A stretch of 64,000 nucleotides of DNA from Marinifilum caeruleilacunae (GTDB lineage: Bacteria > Bacteroidota > Bacteroidia > Bacteroidales > Marinifilaceae): positions 247,269 to 311,268 of the forward strand of contig NZ_RZNH01000001.1 in NCBI RefSeq assembly GCF_013141825.1, read 5' to 3'. Below the pieces are notes generated by a model, which did no database searches, was not told where the DNA came from, and saw nothing but the letters and a program-made list of their open reading frames with translations. Positions within the stretch are counted from its first letter, which is position 1. Each line of letters begins with the position of its first letter. The position numbers and the translations under genes are program-made. Below, in pieces: positions 18,243-27,484 of this stretch.

Positions 18243-19259
18243 TTATTTATTCATTAACCTTCCCCAATACCACTTACAAGCCTTCTCTATTCCAATATCT
18301 ATATCATACTTCGGATCGAAGCCCAATAGTTTTTCTGCCTTCATTACATCGGCCTGAGAGTGAGGAACATCCCCTTTCCTCACCTTCCCATAAATTGGTT
18401 TAATCGATTCAATATCCGAATCGTACTTTATGCATTCTTTGTACAGTCTTTGTAAAATCTCATTCACTGTTGTAGATCCACCGCAAGCAATATTAAATAC
18501 TTCTGCCAGGTATTGCTTCTCTCCTACAATTTGATCTCTTGGCGTTAAGGCCGCCAACTGATTTGCCTGCATCACATTATCTACGTAAGTAAAATCCCTG
18601 CTATAGCTTCCATCTCCATTAATTACGGGTTGTTCGTGCTTGTATAGTTTTAGAATAAAATTGGGAATCAGAGCGGCATAGGGTCCGTTGGGGTTTTGCC
18701 TTTGACCATATACATTAAAATACCGAAGTCCAATGGTTTCGATTCCGTACAATTCCGAAAAGTTTTTGGCATAAATTTCATTGCTTAACTTGCTTACAGC
18801 ATAAGGCGACAAAGGTTTACCTATTTTAGCCTCTAATTTTGGAAGGTCGCTGCTATCGCCATATACCGATGAACTCGAGGCATAAACAAATCGTTTTACT
18901 TTCGCCTCTTGCGATGCATGCAACATATTTACGAAGCCACTTACATTTACCTCTGTGGTTGTCATTGGGTCTTTAATGGAACGGGGAACTGAGCCCAAAG
19001 CAGCCTGGTGAAGCACAAAATCAACATTTTTTACAGCCTTCGCACAGGTTTCATAATCCCTGATATCACCTTCGATGAGTGTAAAATTTGAATGTCTTAA
19101 AAATTCATTGATATTCTCCCTGTAGCCAGTACTGAAATCATCAAGACAAATGACTTTATTATCCTGATTCAAAAGAACTTCGCAAAGGTTGGAACCAATA
19201 AATCCGGCACCACCACTTACCAGTACAACAGACTTTGTTATTTTTTGCTTTCTATTCAT
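18243..19259 (-). CDS. UDP-sugar 4-epimerase, TviC/WbpP-like SDR
   Basis: This 338-residue extended short-chain dehydrogenase/reductase has the NAD-binding VLVSGGAGFIGSNLCEVLL and the phosphate-binding DIRDYE. The catalytic Ser lies in the SSSSVYGDSSDLPKLE region, and the Tyr and Lys in YAVSK. The segment RYFNVYGQRQNPNGPYAALI is typical of the WbpP/TviC (Gne-like) group, which epimerises UDP-GlcNAc or its uronic acid at C4. It is paired with a TviB-like dehydrogenase immediately upstream in transcription. In the Vi-antigen pathway TviB and TviC together make UDP-GalNAcA, so the same pair is inferred here. Confidence 0.87.
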   Translation of the reverse strand: MNRKQKITKSVVLVSGGAGFIGSNLCEVLLNQDNKVICLDDFSTGYRENINEFLRHSNFTLIEGDIRDYETCAKAVKNVDFVLHQAALGSVPRSIKDPMTTTEVNVSGFVNMLHASQEAKVKRFVYASSSSVYGDSSDLPKLEAKIGKPLSPYAVSKLSNEIYAKNFSELYGIETIGLRYFNVYGQRQNPNGPYAALIPNFILKLYKHEQPVINGDGSYSRDFTYVDNVMQANQLAALTPRDQIVGEKQYLAEVFNIACGGSTTVNEILQRLYKECIKYDSDIESIKPIYGKVRKGDVPHSQADVMKAEKLLGFDPKYDIDIGIEKACKWYWGRLMNK

Positions 19260-19295
19260 TCTTAAACATTAAAACTATCACAATTAGTAAGGCCA

Positions 19296-20582
19296 CTATA
19301 ATCTCTTATCTACCACATCATTAGGCAAAATATTCTTTACATCGAAAATCACCGTTTTGTGGCCGTTTTTTAATTTCTTTATATCAATTTCCTTCAACTC
19401 CTGATGGGCAACTGCAGCAACTATTGCATCATATTTATCTCCATTTAAATGGGATATCACCGGAAGGTTGTATTTTTCCATTACTTCCATTGGATCGGCC
19501 CAGGGGTCGTATACATCTACATGGCAACCAAAATCCTTTAAATCATGGATCACATCAATCACTTTTGAATTCCTGATATCGGGACAATTCTCCTTAAAAG
19601 TAATGCCCATTACCAGCACATGAGAGCCCGGAATCCTAAAGCCTTTCTTAATCATCTCTTTAATGACATTAAAAGCGATGTACGAGCCCATATTGTCGTT
19701 TAACCTACGTCCTGCCAGTATAATTTGCGGGTTGTAGCCAACCTCCTGTGCTTTGTGAGTGAGGTAATACGGATCTACACCAATACAATGACCTCCTACC
19801 AGGCCAGGTTTAAATGGCAGAAAATTCCATTTGGTTGAGGCAGCATCGAGAACTTCGTTTGTATCAATTCCCAGTCGATTAAATATGACCGCCAATTCAT
19901 TTACAAAGGCAATGTTAATATCGCGCTGCGAGTTCTCGATTACCTTTGCCGCTTCGGCCACTTTTATGGATGATGCTTTGTGAGTGCCTGCCTTAATAAT
20001 GGTAGCATACAACTGATCGATGTATTCGGCAATTTCAGGAGTAGATCCGGAAGTTACTTTTTTAATATTGGTTAAGGTGTGCACCTTATCGCCCGGATTG
20101 ATTCTTTCGGGAGAATATCCACAAAAGAAATCCTCGTTATAACGCATGGAACTGAATTCCTCCAGAATAGGCACACAATCTTCTTCTGTAGCTCCAGGAT
20201 AAACCGTAGATTCATAAATCACAATATTCCCTTTCGAAAGCAATTTCCCTACTGTTTCGGAGGCTTTTCGCAGTGGAGTTAAATCGGGATGGTTGTTATT
20301 ATTTAAAGGTGTTGGAACAGTTACAATGTAGATATTGCAATCTTCAATAAACTTTTCCTGATCTGTAACAGTCAGCTTTTCCGACAGGGCGAGCTCGTCG
20401 GTTTCCACCTCTAAGGTGCGGTCGTGGCCAGATTTTAATTGGCTCACTCTTTTCTGGTCGATATCGAAACCAATTGTGGAGTATTTTTTACCAAATTCTA
20501 CCGCTAGTGGAAGTCCCACGTAACCAAGTCCTATAATCGCAATTTGTGGATTTTCTATTCTCATTTTCTTCAGCTTTTTCAT
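19296..20582 (-). CDS. UDP-N-acetyl-hexosamine 6-dehydrogenase (TviB/WbpO type)
   Basis: This 428-residue nucleotide-sugar dehydrogenase oxidises C6 of a UDP-HexNAc to the uronic acid using NAD. The Rossmann start is [20 protein letters not shown]. Next come [18 protein letters not shown] and [16 protein letters not shown]. The catalytic Cys lies in [17 protein letters not shown], and the C-terminal domain has [16 protein letters not shown]. Wording and length match the TviB/WbpO subgroup closely. Its product could feed both the 4-epimerase next to it and the WbpB-WbpE-WbpD route encoded upstream. A second Met seven residues in (MRIENPQ) is an equally possible start. Confidence 0.9.
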   Translation of the reverse strand: MKKLKKMRIENPQIAIIGLGYVGLPLAVEFGKKYSTIGFDIDQKRVSQLKSGHDRTLEVETDELALSEKLTVTDQEKFIEDCNIYIVTVPTPLNNNNHPDLTPLRKASETVGKLLSKGNIVIYESTVYPGATEEDCVPILEEFSSMRYNEDFFCGYSPERINPGDKVHTLTNIKKVTSGSTPEIAEYIDQLYATIIKAGTHKASSIKVAEAAKVIENSQRDINIAFVNELAVIFNRLGIDTNEVLDAASTKWNFLPFKPGLVGGHCIGVDPYYLTHKAQEVGYNPQIILAGRRLNDNMGSYIAFNVIKEMIKKGFRIPGSHVLVMGITFKENCPDIRNSKVIDVIHDLKDFGCHVDVYDPWADPMEVMEKYNLPVISHLNGDKYDAIVAAVAHQELKEIDIKKLKNGHKTVIFDVKNILPNDVVDKRL

Positions 20583-20621
20583 CTAAAATCATTTTCACAT
20601 TAAGAAATTAGCTTGCGATTT

Positions 20622-21722
20622 CTAATTAATCTTTCTCAAGTTAGAATTCCCATTGGCATTGATATGAAACTCTTTTTCTATGAGGCGTTTTTTAATTAAT
20701 TTACCATTTCGAACCTGGTAAATCCTCTCTATAATATCCACCACTTTAAGTCCTTCCAATACGTTAGTTGCAATGGTGGCCTTGTTTTGCAGCTTATCAA
20801 CAACATTAGCAATTACATGGTGGTGGTTTTGAGCTGATCCTTTATAGGGACCATAATCAAATGGTGGATTCGAAGGAAGCAATTCTGGCATCTCATAATT
20901 CTGGATGTCGCAATATACTACCTCGTTCATGTATTGACCTGATACCTTTACTGTTCCTTTCTCTCCAATAATTGTAATTGAGCTCTCTAGGTTTTTATTA
21001 AAGACTGCTGTAGAGTAATTTAAGCTACCTACTCCTCCATTCACAAAATCGAAAGTCACAATTCCCGAATCTTCGAAATCGGTAAGTTTGGCATGATTAA
21101 AATCTTTAAAATTCCCCTGTATATTTGAAATATCACCAAAGAACCAGTACATCAAATCAATAAAATGAGAGAATTGAGTAAAGAGAGTTCCCCCATCCTT
21201 GTCGTGTGTTCCTCTCCAACTGCCAGGTGTGTAGTATCGGTTATCGCGATTCCAATAGCAATTCATTTGCACAATGAAAATCTTACCCAGTAAATTTTGG
21301 CGTAAAATATCCTTTAACCAAATGGCTGGAGGCGAATATCGATTTTGCTTTACCACAAATACATCTCTTGAAACTTCGAGAGATTTGAATACCATTTTCT
21401 CTGCATCGGCACGAGATAAGGCCAAAGGTTTTTCACAAACCACATGAAAGCCTTTCTCTAAAGCCATTAAGGTCATGGGTGCATGCAGACCATTGGGCAC
21501 ACAAATATTAACAACATCAACCTCGGGGTGATGTTCCAGCATTTCAGAAAATTCAAAATAATGTGGTGCTGGTAATTCTGAGATGCCCAACTCCTGCTGA
21601 CTTAATATATCGCAACAAGCCACCAGTTTTGCATCATTGTTGTTTTTAATCATTTCCATGTGCCGTTTTCCAATGTGCCCTAAACCAACAACAGCAAATA
21701 GAATCTTTTTCTTCACTTTCAT
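20622..21722 (-). CDS. wbpB: UDP-GlcNAcA 3-dehydrogenase, WbpB/WlbA-like (Gfo/Idh/MocA)
   Basis: This Gfo/Idh/MocA oxidoreductase would oxidise C3 of UDP-GlcNAcA to the 3-keto sugar. The N-terminal Rossmann motif is FAVVGLGHIGKRHMEMI. VCEKPLALSRADAEKMV carries the conserved Lys of the EKP motif. A C-terminal catalytic part includes SPPAIWLKDIL and GGTLFTQFSHFIDLMYWFFG, with the usual His of the family. The start was set at 21722 (MKVKKKILF, 366 residues). A longer frame from 21773 would overlap the preceding wbpD-like gene and adds no recognisable sequence. Neighbouring wbpD- and wbpE-like genes strongly support the role. Confidence 0.87.
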   Translation of the reverse strand: MKVKKKILFAVVGLGHIGKRHMEMIKNNNDAKLVACCDILSQQELGISELPAPHYFEFSEMLEHHPEVDVVNICVPNGLHAPMTLMALEKGFHVVCEKPLALSRADAEKMVFKSLEVSRDVFVVKQNRYSPPAIWLKDILRQNLLGKIFIVQMNCYWNRDNRYYTPGSWRGTHDKDGGTLFTQFSHFIDLMYWFFGDISNIQGNFKDFNHAKLTDFEDSGIVTFDFVNGGVGSLNYSTAVFNKNLESSITIIGEKGTVKVSGQYMNEVVYCDIQNYEMPELLPSNPPFDYGPYKGSAQNHHHVIANVVDKLQNKATIATNVLEGLKVVDIIERIYQVRNGKLIKKRLIEKEFHINANGNSNLRKIN

Positions 21723-21751
21723 TCTTCCAACTTTCCTAATATCTTCTAACA

Positions 21752-22330
21752 CTACGAAATGCGAATTACACAATTATCCTTCAGCTCATATCGTTGCTTA
21801 CTTTCAGGACATTCCGCATTCCCTTCACCATTAAATTTCAGACGATGGCCATATTCACTAACCCATCCGATCTGACGCGAGGGATTTCCAACCACTAAGG
21901 CATAATTTTTTACTGGTTTTGTAACTACCGAACCGGCACCTATCATGGCATAGCTACCAATTTCATTACCGCATAAAATAGTTGCATTTGCTCCTATACT
22001 TGCCCCTTTTTTCACAAGGGTTTTGATGTATTCAGATTTTCTTACAACCGCCGATCGTGGATTCAAGATATTGGTGAATACCATCGATGGGCCCAAAAAG
22101 ACATCATCTTCACAAATCACGCCAGTGTATACTGAAACGTTATTTTGGATTTTTACATTGTTTCCAAGTTTTACTCCATCCGAAATCACCACATTCTGCC
22201 CAATATTACATTTGAATCCAATGCTGCATCCAGACATAATGTGGGAGAAGTGCCAAATTTTGGTATCATCACCAATGCTACAGCCAGTGTCGATAACGGC
22301 TGTTTCGTGCGCAAAAAAACGATTCGACAT
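21752..22330 (-). CDS. wbpD: UDP-3-amino-sugar N-acetyltransferase, WbpD/WlbB-like
   Basis: This 192-residue left-handed beta-helix acetyltransferase is built of hexapeptide repeats (for example IGDDTKIWHFSHIMSGCSIG and LGNNVKIQNNVSVYTGV). VVGNPSRQIGWVSEYGHRL is a typical C-terminal cap of the WbpD group. It would acetylate the 3-amino group of UDP-GlcNAc3NA using acetyl-CoA, giving UDP-2,3-diacetamido-2,3-dideoxy-glucuronic acid. Length matches WbpD (about 190). It lies between the aminotransferase and WbpB-like genes in the same operon. Confidence 0.9.
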   Translation of the reverse strand: MSNRFFAHETAVIDTGCSIGDDTKIWHFSHIMSGCSIGFKCNIGQNVVISDGVKLGNNVKIQNNVSVYTGVICEDDVFLGPSMVFTNILNPRSAVVRKSEYIKTLVKKGASIGANATILCGNEIGSYAMIGAGSVVTKPVKNYALVVGNPSRQIGWVSEYGHRLKFNGEGNAECPESKQRYELKDNCVIRIS

Positions 22331-22363
22331 TTGATCTTACATCATTAAATACAATTCAATGAA

Positions 22364-23506
22364 TTATTTCACAGTTAAACACAATTTGTCGATGATAAAT
22401 TCTTGTTGAGACAAAGTAATTTCTGGATGAATAGGCAGGGAAAGAACAGAGTGGGTTAAAGCTTGCGATACAGGAAATGCATTTTCTTCCTGATCTGGTT
22501 TTCTAAAAGCTTTTTGTAGATGTAGGGGAAGTGGGTAATAAATCATACTGGGAATACCATATTCGGCCAGTTTAGATTTAATTTGATCGCGGTTTAGAGA
22601 ATTTTCCGATCCGTTTTGAATTTGAATGGTGTACTGATTAAAAACATGATCACTAAAAGTGACTCTGGAAGGAATGCGCAGAGCGGGAATATCTTTCAGG
22701 GCATAATCGTATATTTCAGCCGCTTTTTGCCTGGCTTTTGTATACTGATCGAGATATTTCAGTTTTACTCTTAAGATGGCAGCCTGTATGCTATCGAGTC
22801 TCGAATTGCAGCCAATAATATCATGGTAATACTTCTTTTTTTGACCATGATTGGCAATCATACGAGCTTTTATCGCCAGCTCTTCCTTGTTTGTAATTAA
22901 TGCCCCACCATCTCCGTAACAACCGAGATTCTTTGAGGGAAAAAAAGAGGTTATTCCAAAATCGCCAAGGGTTCCTGCATAACTGCTTGTGCCGTTTAAA
23001 AATCGGTACTTCGCTCCTAAGGATTGGGCCGTATCTTCTACAACAAACAGCTGATGCTCATTGGCAATTTGCAATACGCTTTCCATTTCGGCACATTGTC
23101 CATAAAGGTGTACCGGAATAATTGCTTTTGTGTTATTTGTAATTTTTCTTTTAAGATCTTCGATGTTGATATTAAAACTACCTGGTTCAACATCAACAAA
23201 AACCGGGCTTAATCCCAGGAGTGCAATCACTTCTGCTGTAGCAGCATAGGTAAAATTGGGAACCAAAATCTCATCTCCCCTTTGTAATTCGAGAGCCATT
23301 AAGGCAATTTGTATGGCATCGGTTCCATTTGCACACGGAATTACGTAACTTCCACCAAGGTATTTCGATAGCTCTTCGGAGAATAGCTTAACTTCCGGAC
23401 CATTAATAAAGGCCGATGACTCCAAAACAGAAAAAACCGCCTGATCTACCTCATCCTTAATCTTTACATATTGTGTGTAAAGATCAACCATCTGTATCTT
23501 ATCCAT
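22364..23506 (-). CDS. wbpE: UDP-3-keto-sugar aminotransferase, WbpE/WlbC-like
   Basis: This 380-residue PLP-dependent aminotransferase belongs to the DegT/DnrJ/EryC1/StrS family. It contains FINGPEVKLFSEELSKYLG, PCANGTDAIQIALMAL and PVHLYGQCAEM. The active-site Lys is in FFPSKNLGCYGDGGA, and NSRLDSIQAAILRVKL follows. It would aminate the 3-keto sugar made by the WbpB-like enzyme. This is the first gene of the long minus-strand cluster; about 600 bp of non-coding DNA precede it, which fits a main promoter there, although no clear consensus promoter was found. Confidence 0.92.
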   Translation of the reverse strand: MDKIQMVDLYTQYVKIKDEVDQAVFSVLESSAFINGPEVKLFSEELSKYLGGSYVIPCANGTDAIQIALMALELQRGDEILVPNFTYAATAEVIALLGLSPVFVDVEPGSFNINIEDLKRKITNNTKAIIPVHLYGQCAEMESVLQIANEHQLFVVEDTAQSLGAKYRFLNGTSSYAGTLGDFGITSFFPSKNLGCYGDGGALITNKEELAIKARMIANHGQKKKYYHDIIGCNSRLDSIQAAILRVKLKYLDQYTKARQKAAEIYDYALKDIPALRIPSRVTFSDHVFNQYTIQIQNGSENSLNRDQIKSKLAEYGIPSMIYYPLPLHLQKAFRKPDQEENAFPVSQALTHSVLSLPIHPEITLSQQEFIIDKLCLTVK

Positions 23507-24049
23507 TGAAAAAAACTATCATCTTATCTACCCCGAGTCGCTACTTTAGACACGACTTCGTCTCCTGAGCCACAAGATTTGGTTCTTTACAGCCAGCAGT
23601 TAATCTATCGTTTTCATCTTGTTTTGCATATATTGCATTGATTTTTTTAGGATGATACTGAAAATAAAAATGTCTCCAGTTGAGCAAAGCATTTTTAGGT
23701 GTTTTTTATCATAAAACAATTTGTTTTTACTTAGCAAAATCAATGAATATGTAATAAAGCCTATAAGGAATTATAAACAATGACTATATAAGTTCATAAC
23801 ATATTCAAAAAAAAGCAAGATTTGAACAAGATAAATTGATTCCAAATAAGAAGACTTTTATTAAAGGAGATATTTACTGGATTAAGATACAATGTAGTTC
23901 CATAAGAAAACTTAAACTTCTCATAATCTGCAGTTTAACCAAATTTAAACTAATATTTTATTATGAGCTGTTTTTTTATGCTTTTTAGCCTCCAATTTAG
24001 GTGTAAATGTTAATAAAGGATTCGTTTTTTTACCACTTTATTCAAACAA
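23507..24049. other. Leader region before the polysaccharide operon
   Basis: No open frame of note lies in this 543-bp AT-rich stretch. It should hold the promoter and long leader of the minus-strand polysaccharide operon. A perfect TTTG / TAnnTTTG pair in the minus orientation was not found; a lone TAAATTTG (plus 23939-23946 complement) has no partner at the right distance. A short pair AGTCG / CGACT near 23535-23555 could form a small hairpin close to the start of the first gene. Nothing else is evident. Confidence 0.4.
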
Positions 24050-24075
24050 AAAGGTCGCCCATACGAGCGACCTTT
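24050..24075 (-). terminator. Rho-independent terminator of the beta-helix lipoprotein gene
   Basis: AAAGGTCGC (24050-24058) and GCGACCTTT (24067-24075) form a perfect 9-bp stem with an 8-base loop. Read on the minus strand, the stem runs into a T-rich stretch. It lies 27 bp past the stop of the minus-strand lipoprotein gene and separates it from the polysaccharide operon. Confidence 0.85.
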
Positions 24076-24101
24076 CAGATATCAATATCAATTATTTTTT
24101 A

Positions 24102-25283
24102 CTATTTCACCATGTATGCACCAGCGTCCAAATTGCTTTCTTCACGTACATCTACATTGTCGAAATCATCTTTAGGATAAGTCGTCAAACCTACAGCATA
24201 GTTATTTGCTGAAGAGCTTGCAGTAATTCTTAAGTCTCTTCCTTCGTAGTCAACGAATCCGATATCTCCGGTGGCAGTTAAATTTTTGCTTTCGAATTCC
24301 AATTCGTGCGAACTTGAATAACCAATGTATTTGTTCGATCCTCCTGCATTAATCAGGATGTTACCATACACTTCAAACTCAGTATCAGGCAAATCACCGG
24401 TAGCCAATGAAATTGGTGTATTTGTATTATCGCTAATTACGGTATTAAATCTAACAATCGCTTTACCAATTTTCGACTCGTTGGCACCACCCATGATACG
24501 GATATTGTTTCTTGGGTTGGAATAAACCACATTGTTCTCGATTAGCAATGTTCCATTGTAACCAGGGTGATCGATACTATAACTAATTCCATCTTTGTGA
24601 GTATTGTATACTTTGTTTCTTGCAATGGTACCACAAGTTCTCACGTTAATTCCCGATCCTTTACCTTCTTCAACACCAACGTTATACACTGTGTTTCCTT
24701 CAATCAGGAAATCTTTTCCATAGAAATACATTCCGTGCGAACCATTTTCAGGTACCAATGCCACATCGTGAATTCTGTTATTTCTGATAATGGTATTGTA
24801 GTGTGTTTCGGCACCATGAATTCCATTGGCTTCGATATTGTAAATATCATTGTCCTCGATAATTACATTGTTTGATTCACAATCGGCCAGGAAACGAATA
24901 GCGGTATATTTCAAATTTCTAAATGTACAGTTCTGAATCAGAACATCATTCACATTCTTTATAATAATACCATGATCGCCAGTGTTTTCGAAAGTACAAT
25001 TGCGAATAATCAGGCCATTATTTTCTTCTCCATCGATGATCATCTGCTCGGTAAAAGTCTGACCTTCAATAATTGGTCGGTCTCCATCATCACCATTCTC
25101 CCCTTCATCATCGCCGTTACCTTCATCACCATTACCATCGCCTTCGCCCTCATTATCTCCTTCGCCCGGATCCACAACTTCCTCTTCAGTTGTTTCGTCG
25201 ATTAACTCATCGTCACAACTGGTGTATCCTAAAAGTAATGATAATAATAACAGTAATGTACTCATTGTTTTGATAGTCTTCAT
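24102..25283 (-). CDS. Right-handed beta-helix lipoprotein
   Basis: This 393-residue surface or periplasmic lipoprotein has a signal peptide ending in the lipobox LGYTSC, with Cys about residue 23. A highly acidic, Gly-rich linker of about 45 residues follows (runs such as EGDNEGEGDGNGDEGNGDD). The rest is a parallel beta-helix of NosD/pectate-lyase-like repeats: GLIIRNCTFENTGDHGIIIK, VLIQNCTFRNLKYTAIRF, NVIIEDNDIYNIEANGIHG and so on. Such folds bind or cleave polysaccharides. The gene is immediately upstream of the polysaccharide locus in the same direction but has its own terminator. An acidic linker after the lipid anchor often goes with export to the cell surface in Bacteroidota. Lyase activity cannot be confirmed: no catalytic residues were recognised. 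Confidence 0.85.
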   Translation of the reverse strand: MKTIKTMSTLLLLLSLLLGYTSCDDELIDETTEEEVVDPGEGDNEGEGDGNGDEGNGDDEGENGDDGDRPIIEGQTFTEQMIIDGEENNGLIIRNCTFENTGDHGIIIKNVNDVLIQNCTFRNLKYTAIRFLADCESNNVIIEDNDIYNIEANGIHGAETHYNTIIRNNRIHDVALVPENGSHGMYFYGKDFLIEGNTVYNVGVEEGKGSGINVRTCGTIARNKVYNTHKDGISYSIDHPGYNGTLLIENNVVYSNPRNNIRIMGGANESKIGKAIVRFNTVISDNTNTPISLATGDLPDTEFEVYGNILINAGGSNKYIGYSSSHELEFESKNLTATGDIGFVDYEGRDLRITASSSANNYAVGLTTYPKDDFDNVDVREESNLDAGAYMVK

Positions 25284-25473
25284 CTTACTAACTTTAAATA
25301 TACGTTTTTATTAATATTTTTTAAATTCTAAGGCACAGTCCGCCCCTAATATTGCTGTAAAGCAATTCCAACATGATTAATTTCCGATTCTCTCAACTTT
25401 CTGTTTTCTATGTGGGGAAAATCGTTCCTACAATCATTTCAACAGATTCATTGTTTTAATGAATTTGCGAATT

Positions 25474-25779
25474 CTATTCATATGGCTTGTGAACCATTTT
25501 ATTTAAATAGCTGTCGTCAGGCTCCAGTAAGTATTTGATCATTCCCTGATCAAAGCCTTTGATGTGAATTTGGGTTTTGAGGAATTTACTTTCGATAAGT
25601 AGATTGGTTCGGGTCCTCTTAAACTTACTGTTCGAAGAAGTAGTCTCCATTTGGAGAGTACTGCAAACAAAATTTTCAGTGTTTTTTAAATCATGCGACA
25701 AGGATGCTTTAGGGAATTTGCCAGGATTAATTCTGCAAATTGTATCATCCAATGTTTTTTCCACAAAAATTTTTATCAT
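25474..25779 (-). CDS. Hypothetical protein, 101 residues
   Basis: An isolated open frame lies in an otherwise gene-free 900-bp stretch. The product is basic and soluble (MIKIFVEKTLDDTICR at the start, MVHKPYE at the end) and has no motif that I recognise. A competing 80-residue frame lies on the other strand. The amino-acid mix looks protein-like, but there is no supporting neighbour, promoter or family. The flanking non-coding parts (25284-25473 and 25780-26120) hold only a small hairpin near 25970, TCCAC-ACTTC-GTGGA. Confidence 0.35.
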   Translation of the reverse strand: MIKIFVEKTLDDTICRINPGKFPKASLSHDLKNTENFVCSTLQMETTSSNSKFKRTRTNLLIESKFLKTQIHIKGFDQGMIKYLLEPDDSYLNKMVHKPYE

Positions 25780-26120
25780 CTCTATTTTTCACTCATTTTC
25801 AACTTCACAAATCATATAGAGAATTCTGTGCCAAAAAATATTTCACCACAGGTGTCGTTTCCTTTTCAGTTTTTAACGTTCGTTAAATCTGAATGTTACA
25901 AAAGTTTAAGAGTTCTTAATCAGTCTCTTTAAAAATAAGCTGATTTTCAGACCTGTAGAAAAGCTCCACACTTCGTGGATGAATTCCTCTCCTCATAAAC
26001 ATCTGTATTTCAGGTCGCAAATATATACCTTCAGTTCAAAAATTGAGAATATTTGCATATGATTTTAGTCATATCCATTTTTCCACAAAGCGTAATAAAT
26101 GTTATTGCCATATCTTGATA

Positions 26121-26152
26121 AAAAACCCGTCTCTCTTCTCAGAAAGACGGGT
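26121..26152 (-). terminator. Terminator of the first RND efflux operon
   Basis: ACCCGTCT (26125-26132) and AGACGGGT (26145-26152) form an 8-bp stem with a 12-base loop. On the minus strand it is followed by TTTTT, in the right place after the TolC-like gene. Confidence 0.85.
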
Positions 26153-26200
26153 GCAAACCGAAGTACCCACTACAATAACTCCGGTCAACCAAACATGATT

Positions 26201-27469
26201 TTATAAACCAGTAATCAATAAGGTTCCACTAATTTTTTTGATGCTAACTTCAGATAGTTTTGCATCGTATCTTGCGGCAGATTTGTTATTAATTGCCTCT
26301 ATTAAATTCTGTTGTGCCTCTCTAAACGTTGTCGAAGTCACCTGTCCCAATTGGTAATATTCCCTGGTTTGATCGAAATTCAACTGGGCTGCTTCCAGCG
26401 CATCTTCCTGAAGTGCCAAAATCTTTAAATTGTATTGGTAATCGGCATATGCATCCACCAAATCTTTTTCAAGTACCAGCATGGTGTTTTGATATTCCAA
26501 ATCAGAGTTTAACTGATCAATTTTAGCATTGGCAATCTGGGTTTTCTTTCGCTTACCATCGAATATATTGAAGCTCAGAGTCAATCCTCCAGTTAATTGT
26601 GTATTGGAATTGCTTCCTGCAATCTTGTTTTCGTAGTATGAGTAAGACGAATTCAAGCTAAGCGTTGGCAATTGACCCGATTTTGTTTCCTTCACTTTTG
26701 TCTCCGACTGTTGAAGTTGGTTGGCAGCAATCAGGTATTCAGCGTTCTTTTCCAACGTTTCATTCTTCAGATCAATCAGGCTAAACACCTGAAAATCGGC
26801 ATTATCAGGAATCAATTGAAAAGTAGTTTCGGCCTTTCGCCCCAGTAAAACATTTACCTTTCGTGTAGCCGCATCATAATTCTGCTGTGCTTGCAAAAAG
26901 GCAGTGCTATCGCTGTTAAAATCCACCTTCGAATTCAAAACTTCGAGCTTACTGATATTTCCAAACTCATATTTAGACTGATTTCTAGACAATCTTTCCT
27001 TAGAAATTTCAAGATTTTTGATGGATGTTTGAAAGTTGTCGTATGCCTTGTTCAGCTCATAAAAACCTGAAATAACATTGGATATTGTATTTTCGATATT
27101 GAACCTTGCCAACAAGTCTCCTTGCTCTTTCTGTAGGTTTAATATTTGGTAATTGTACTTCCCTCCAAAACCATCAAACAAGGTATAGGATAAGTTCAAT
27201 CCGGCCGAAGAACTTAGTTCATCGCTGGCATGTTCCGAGTAATTTACACCTCCGCTGGCACTTAAGTTGGGCAGCAATCCTGCATTTCCCTTAGTTGCAT
27301 TATTCTTGCTGATCTCTGCATCGTTCTTAGCCACCTTTATATCGTAATTATTGTTTAAGGCTATTTGTATGGCCGATTCCAATGTTAATGCTTCCTGGGC
27401 ACTTAAGAACGGTATGCTACTAAATACGATTAATGCTGTAAATATAAATTGTTTATACATTTTTCTCAT
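26201..27469 (-). CDS. TolC-family outer-membrane channel
   Basis: This 422-residue outer membrane efflux protein has a signal peptide, FTALIVFSSIPFLSAQ. It contains the duplicated OEP pattern: ALTLESAIQIALNNNYDIKV at the start of the mature protein, long helical coiled-coil segments (for example FETSIKNL-like and LEVLNSKVDFNSD), and a second half starting near LKNETLEKNAEYLIAANQL. It would form the outer-membrane tunnel for the RND pump encoded directly upstream (gap of 15 bp). The cluster order adaptor, pump, channel supports this. No lipobox is present, unlike the channel of the second pump at 38884. Confidence 0.93.
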   Translation of the reverse strand: MRKMYKQFIFTALIVFSSIPFLSAQEALTLESAIQIALNNNYDIKVAKNDAEISKNNATKGNAGLLPNLSASGGVNYSEHASDELSSSAGLNLSYTLFDGFGGKYNYQILNLQKEQGDLLARFNIENTISNVISGFYELNKAYDNFQTSIKNLEISKERLSRNQSKYEFGNISKLEVLNSKVDFNSDSTAFLQAQQNYDAATRKVNVLLGRKAETTFQLIPDNADFQVFSLIDLKNETLEKNAEYLIAANQLQQSETKVKETKSGQLPTLSLNSSYSYYENKIAGSNSNTQLTGGLTLSFNIFDGKRKKTQIANAKIDQLNSDLEYQNTMLVLEKDLVDAYADYQYNLKILALQEDALEAAQLNFDQTREYYQLGQVTSTTFREAQQNLIEAINNKSAARYDAKLSEVSIKKISGTLLITGL

Positions 27470-27484
27470 TTTTTTAATCTTCCA

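Noticed and set aside
25073-25205. Apparent short tandem repeats rich in CATC/CACC
   Set aside because: They encode the acidic Gly/Asp/Glu linker of the beta-helix lipoprotein, so they are coding low complexity and not a CRISPR or satellite.
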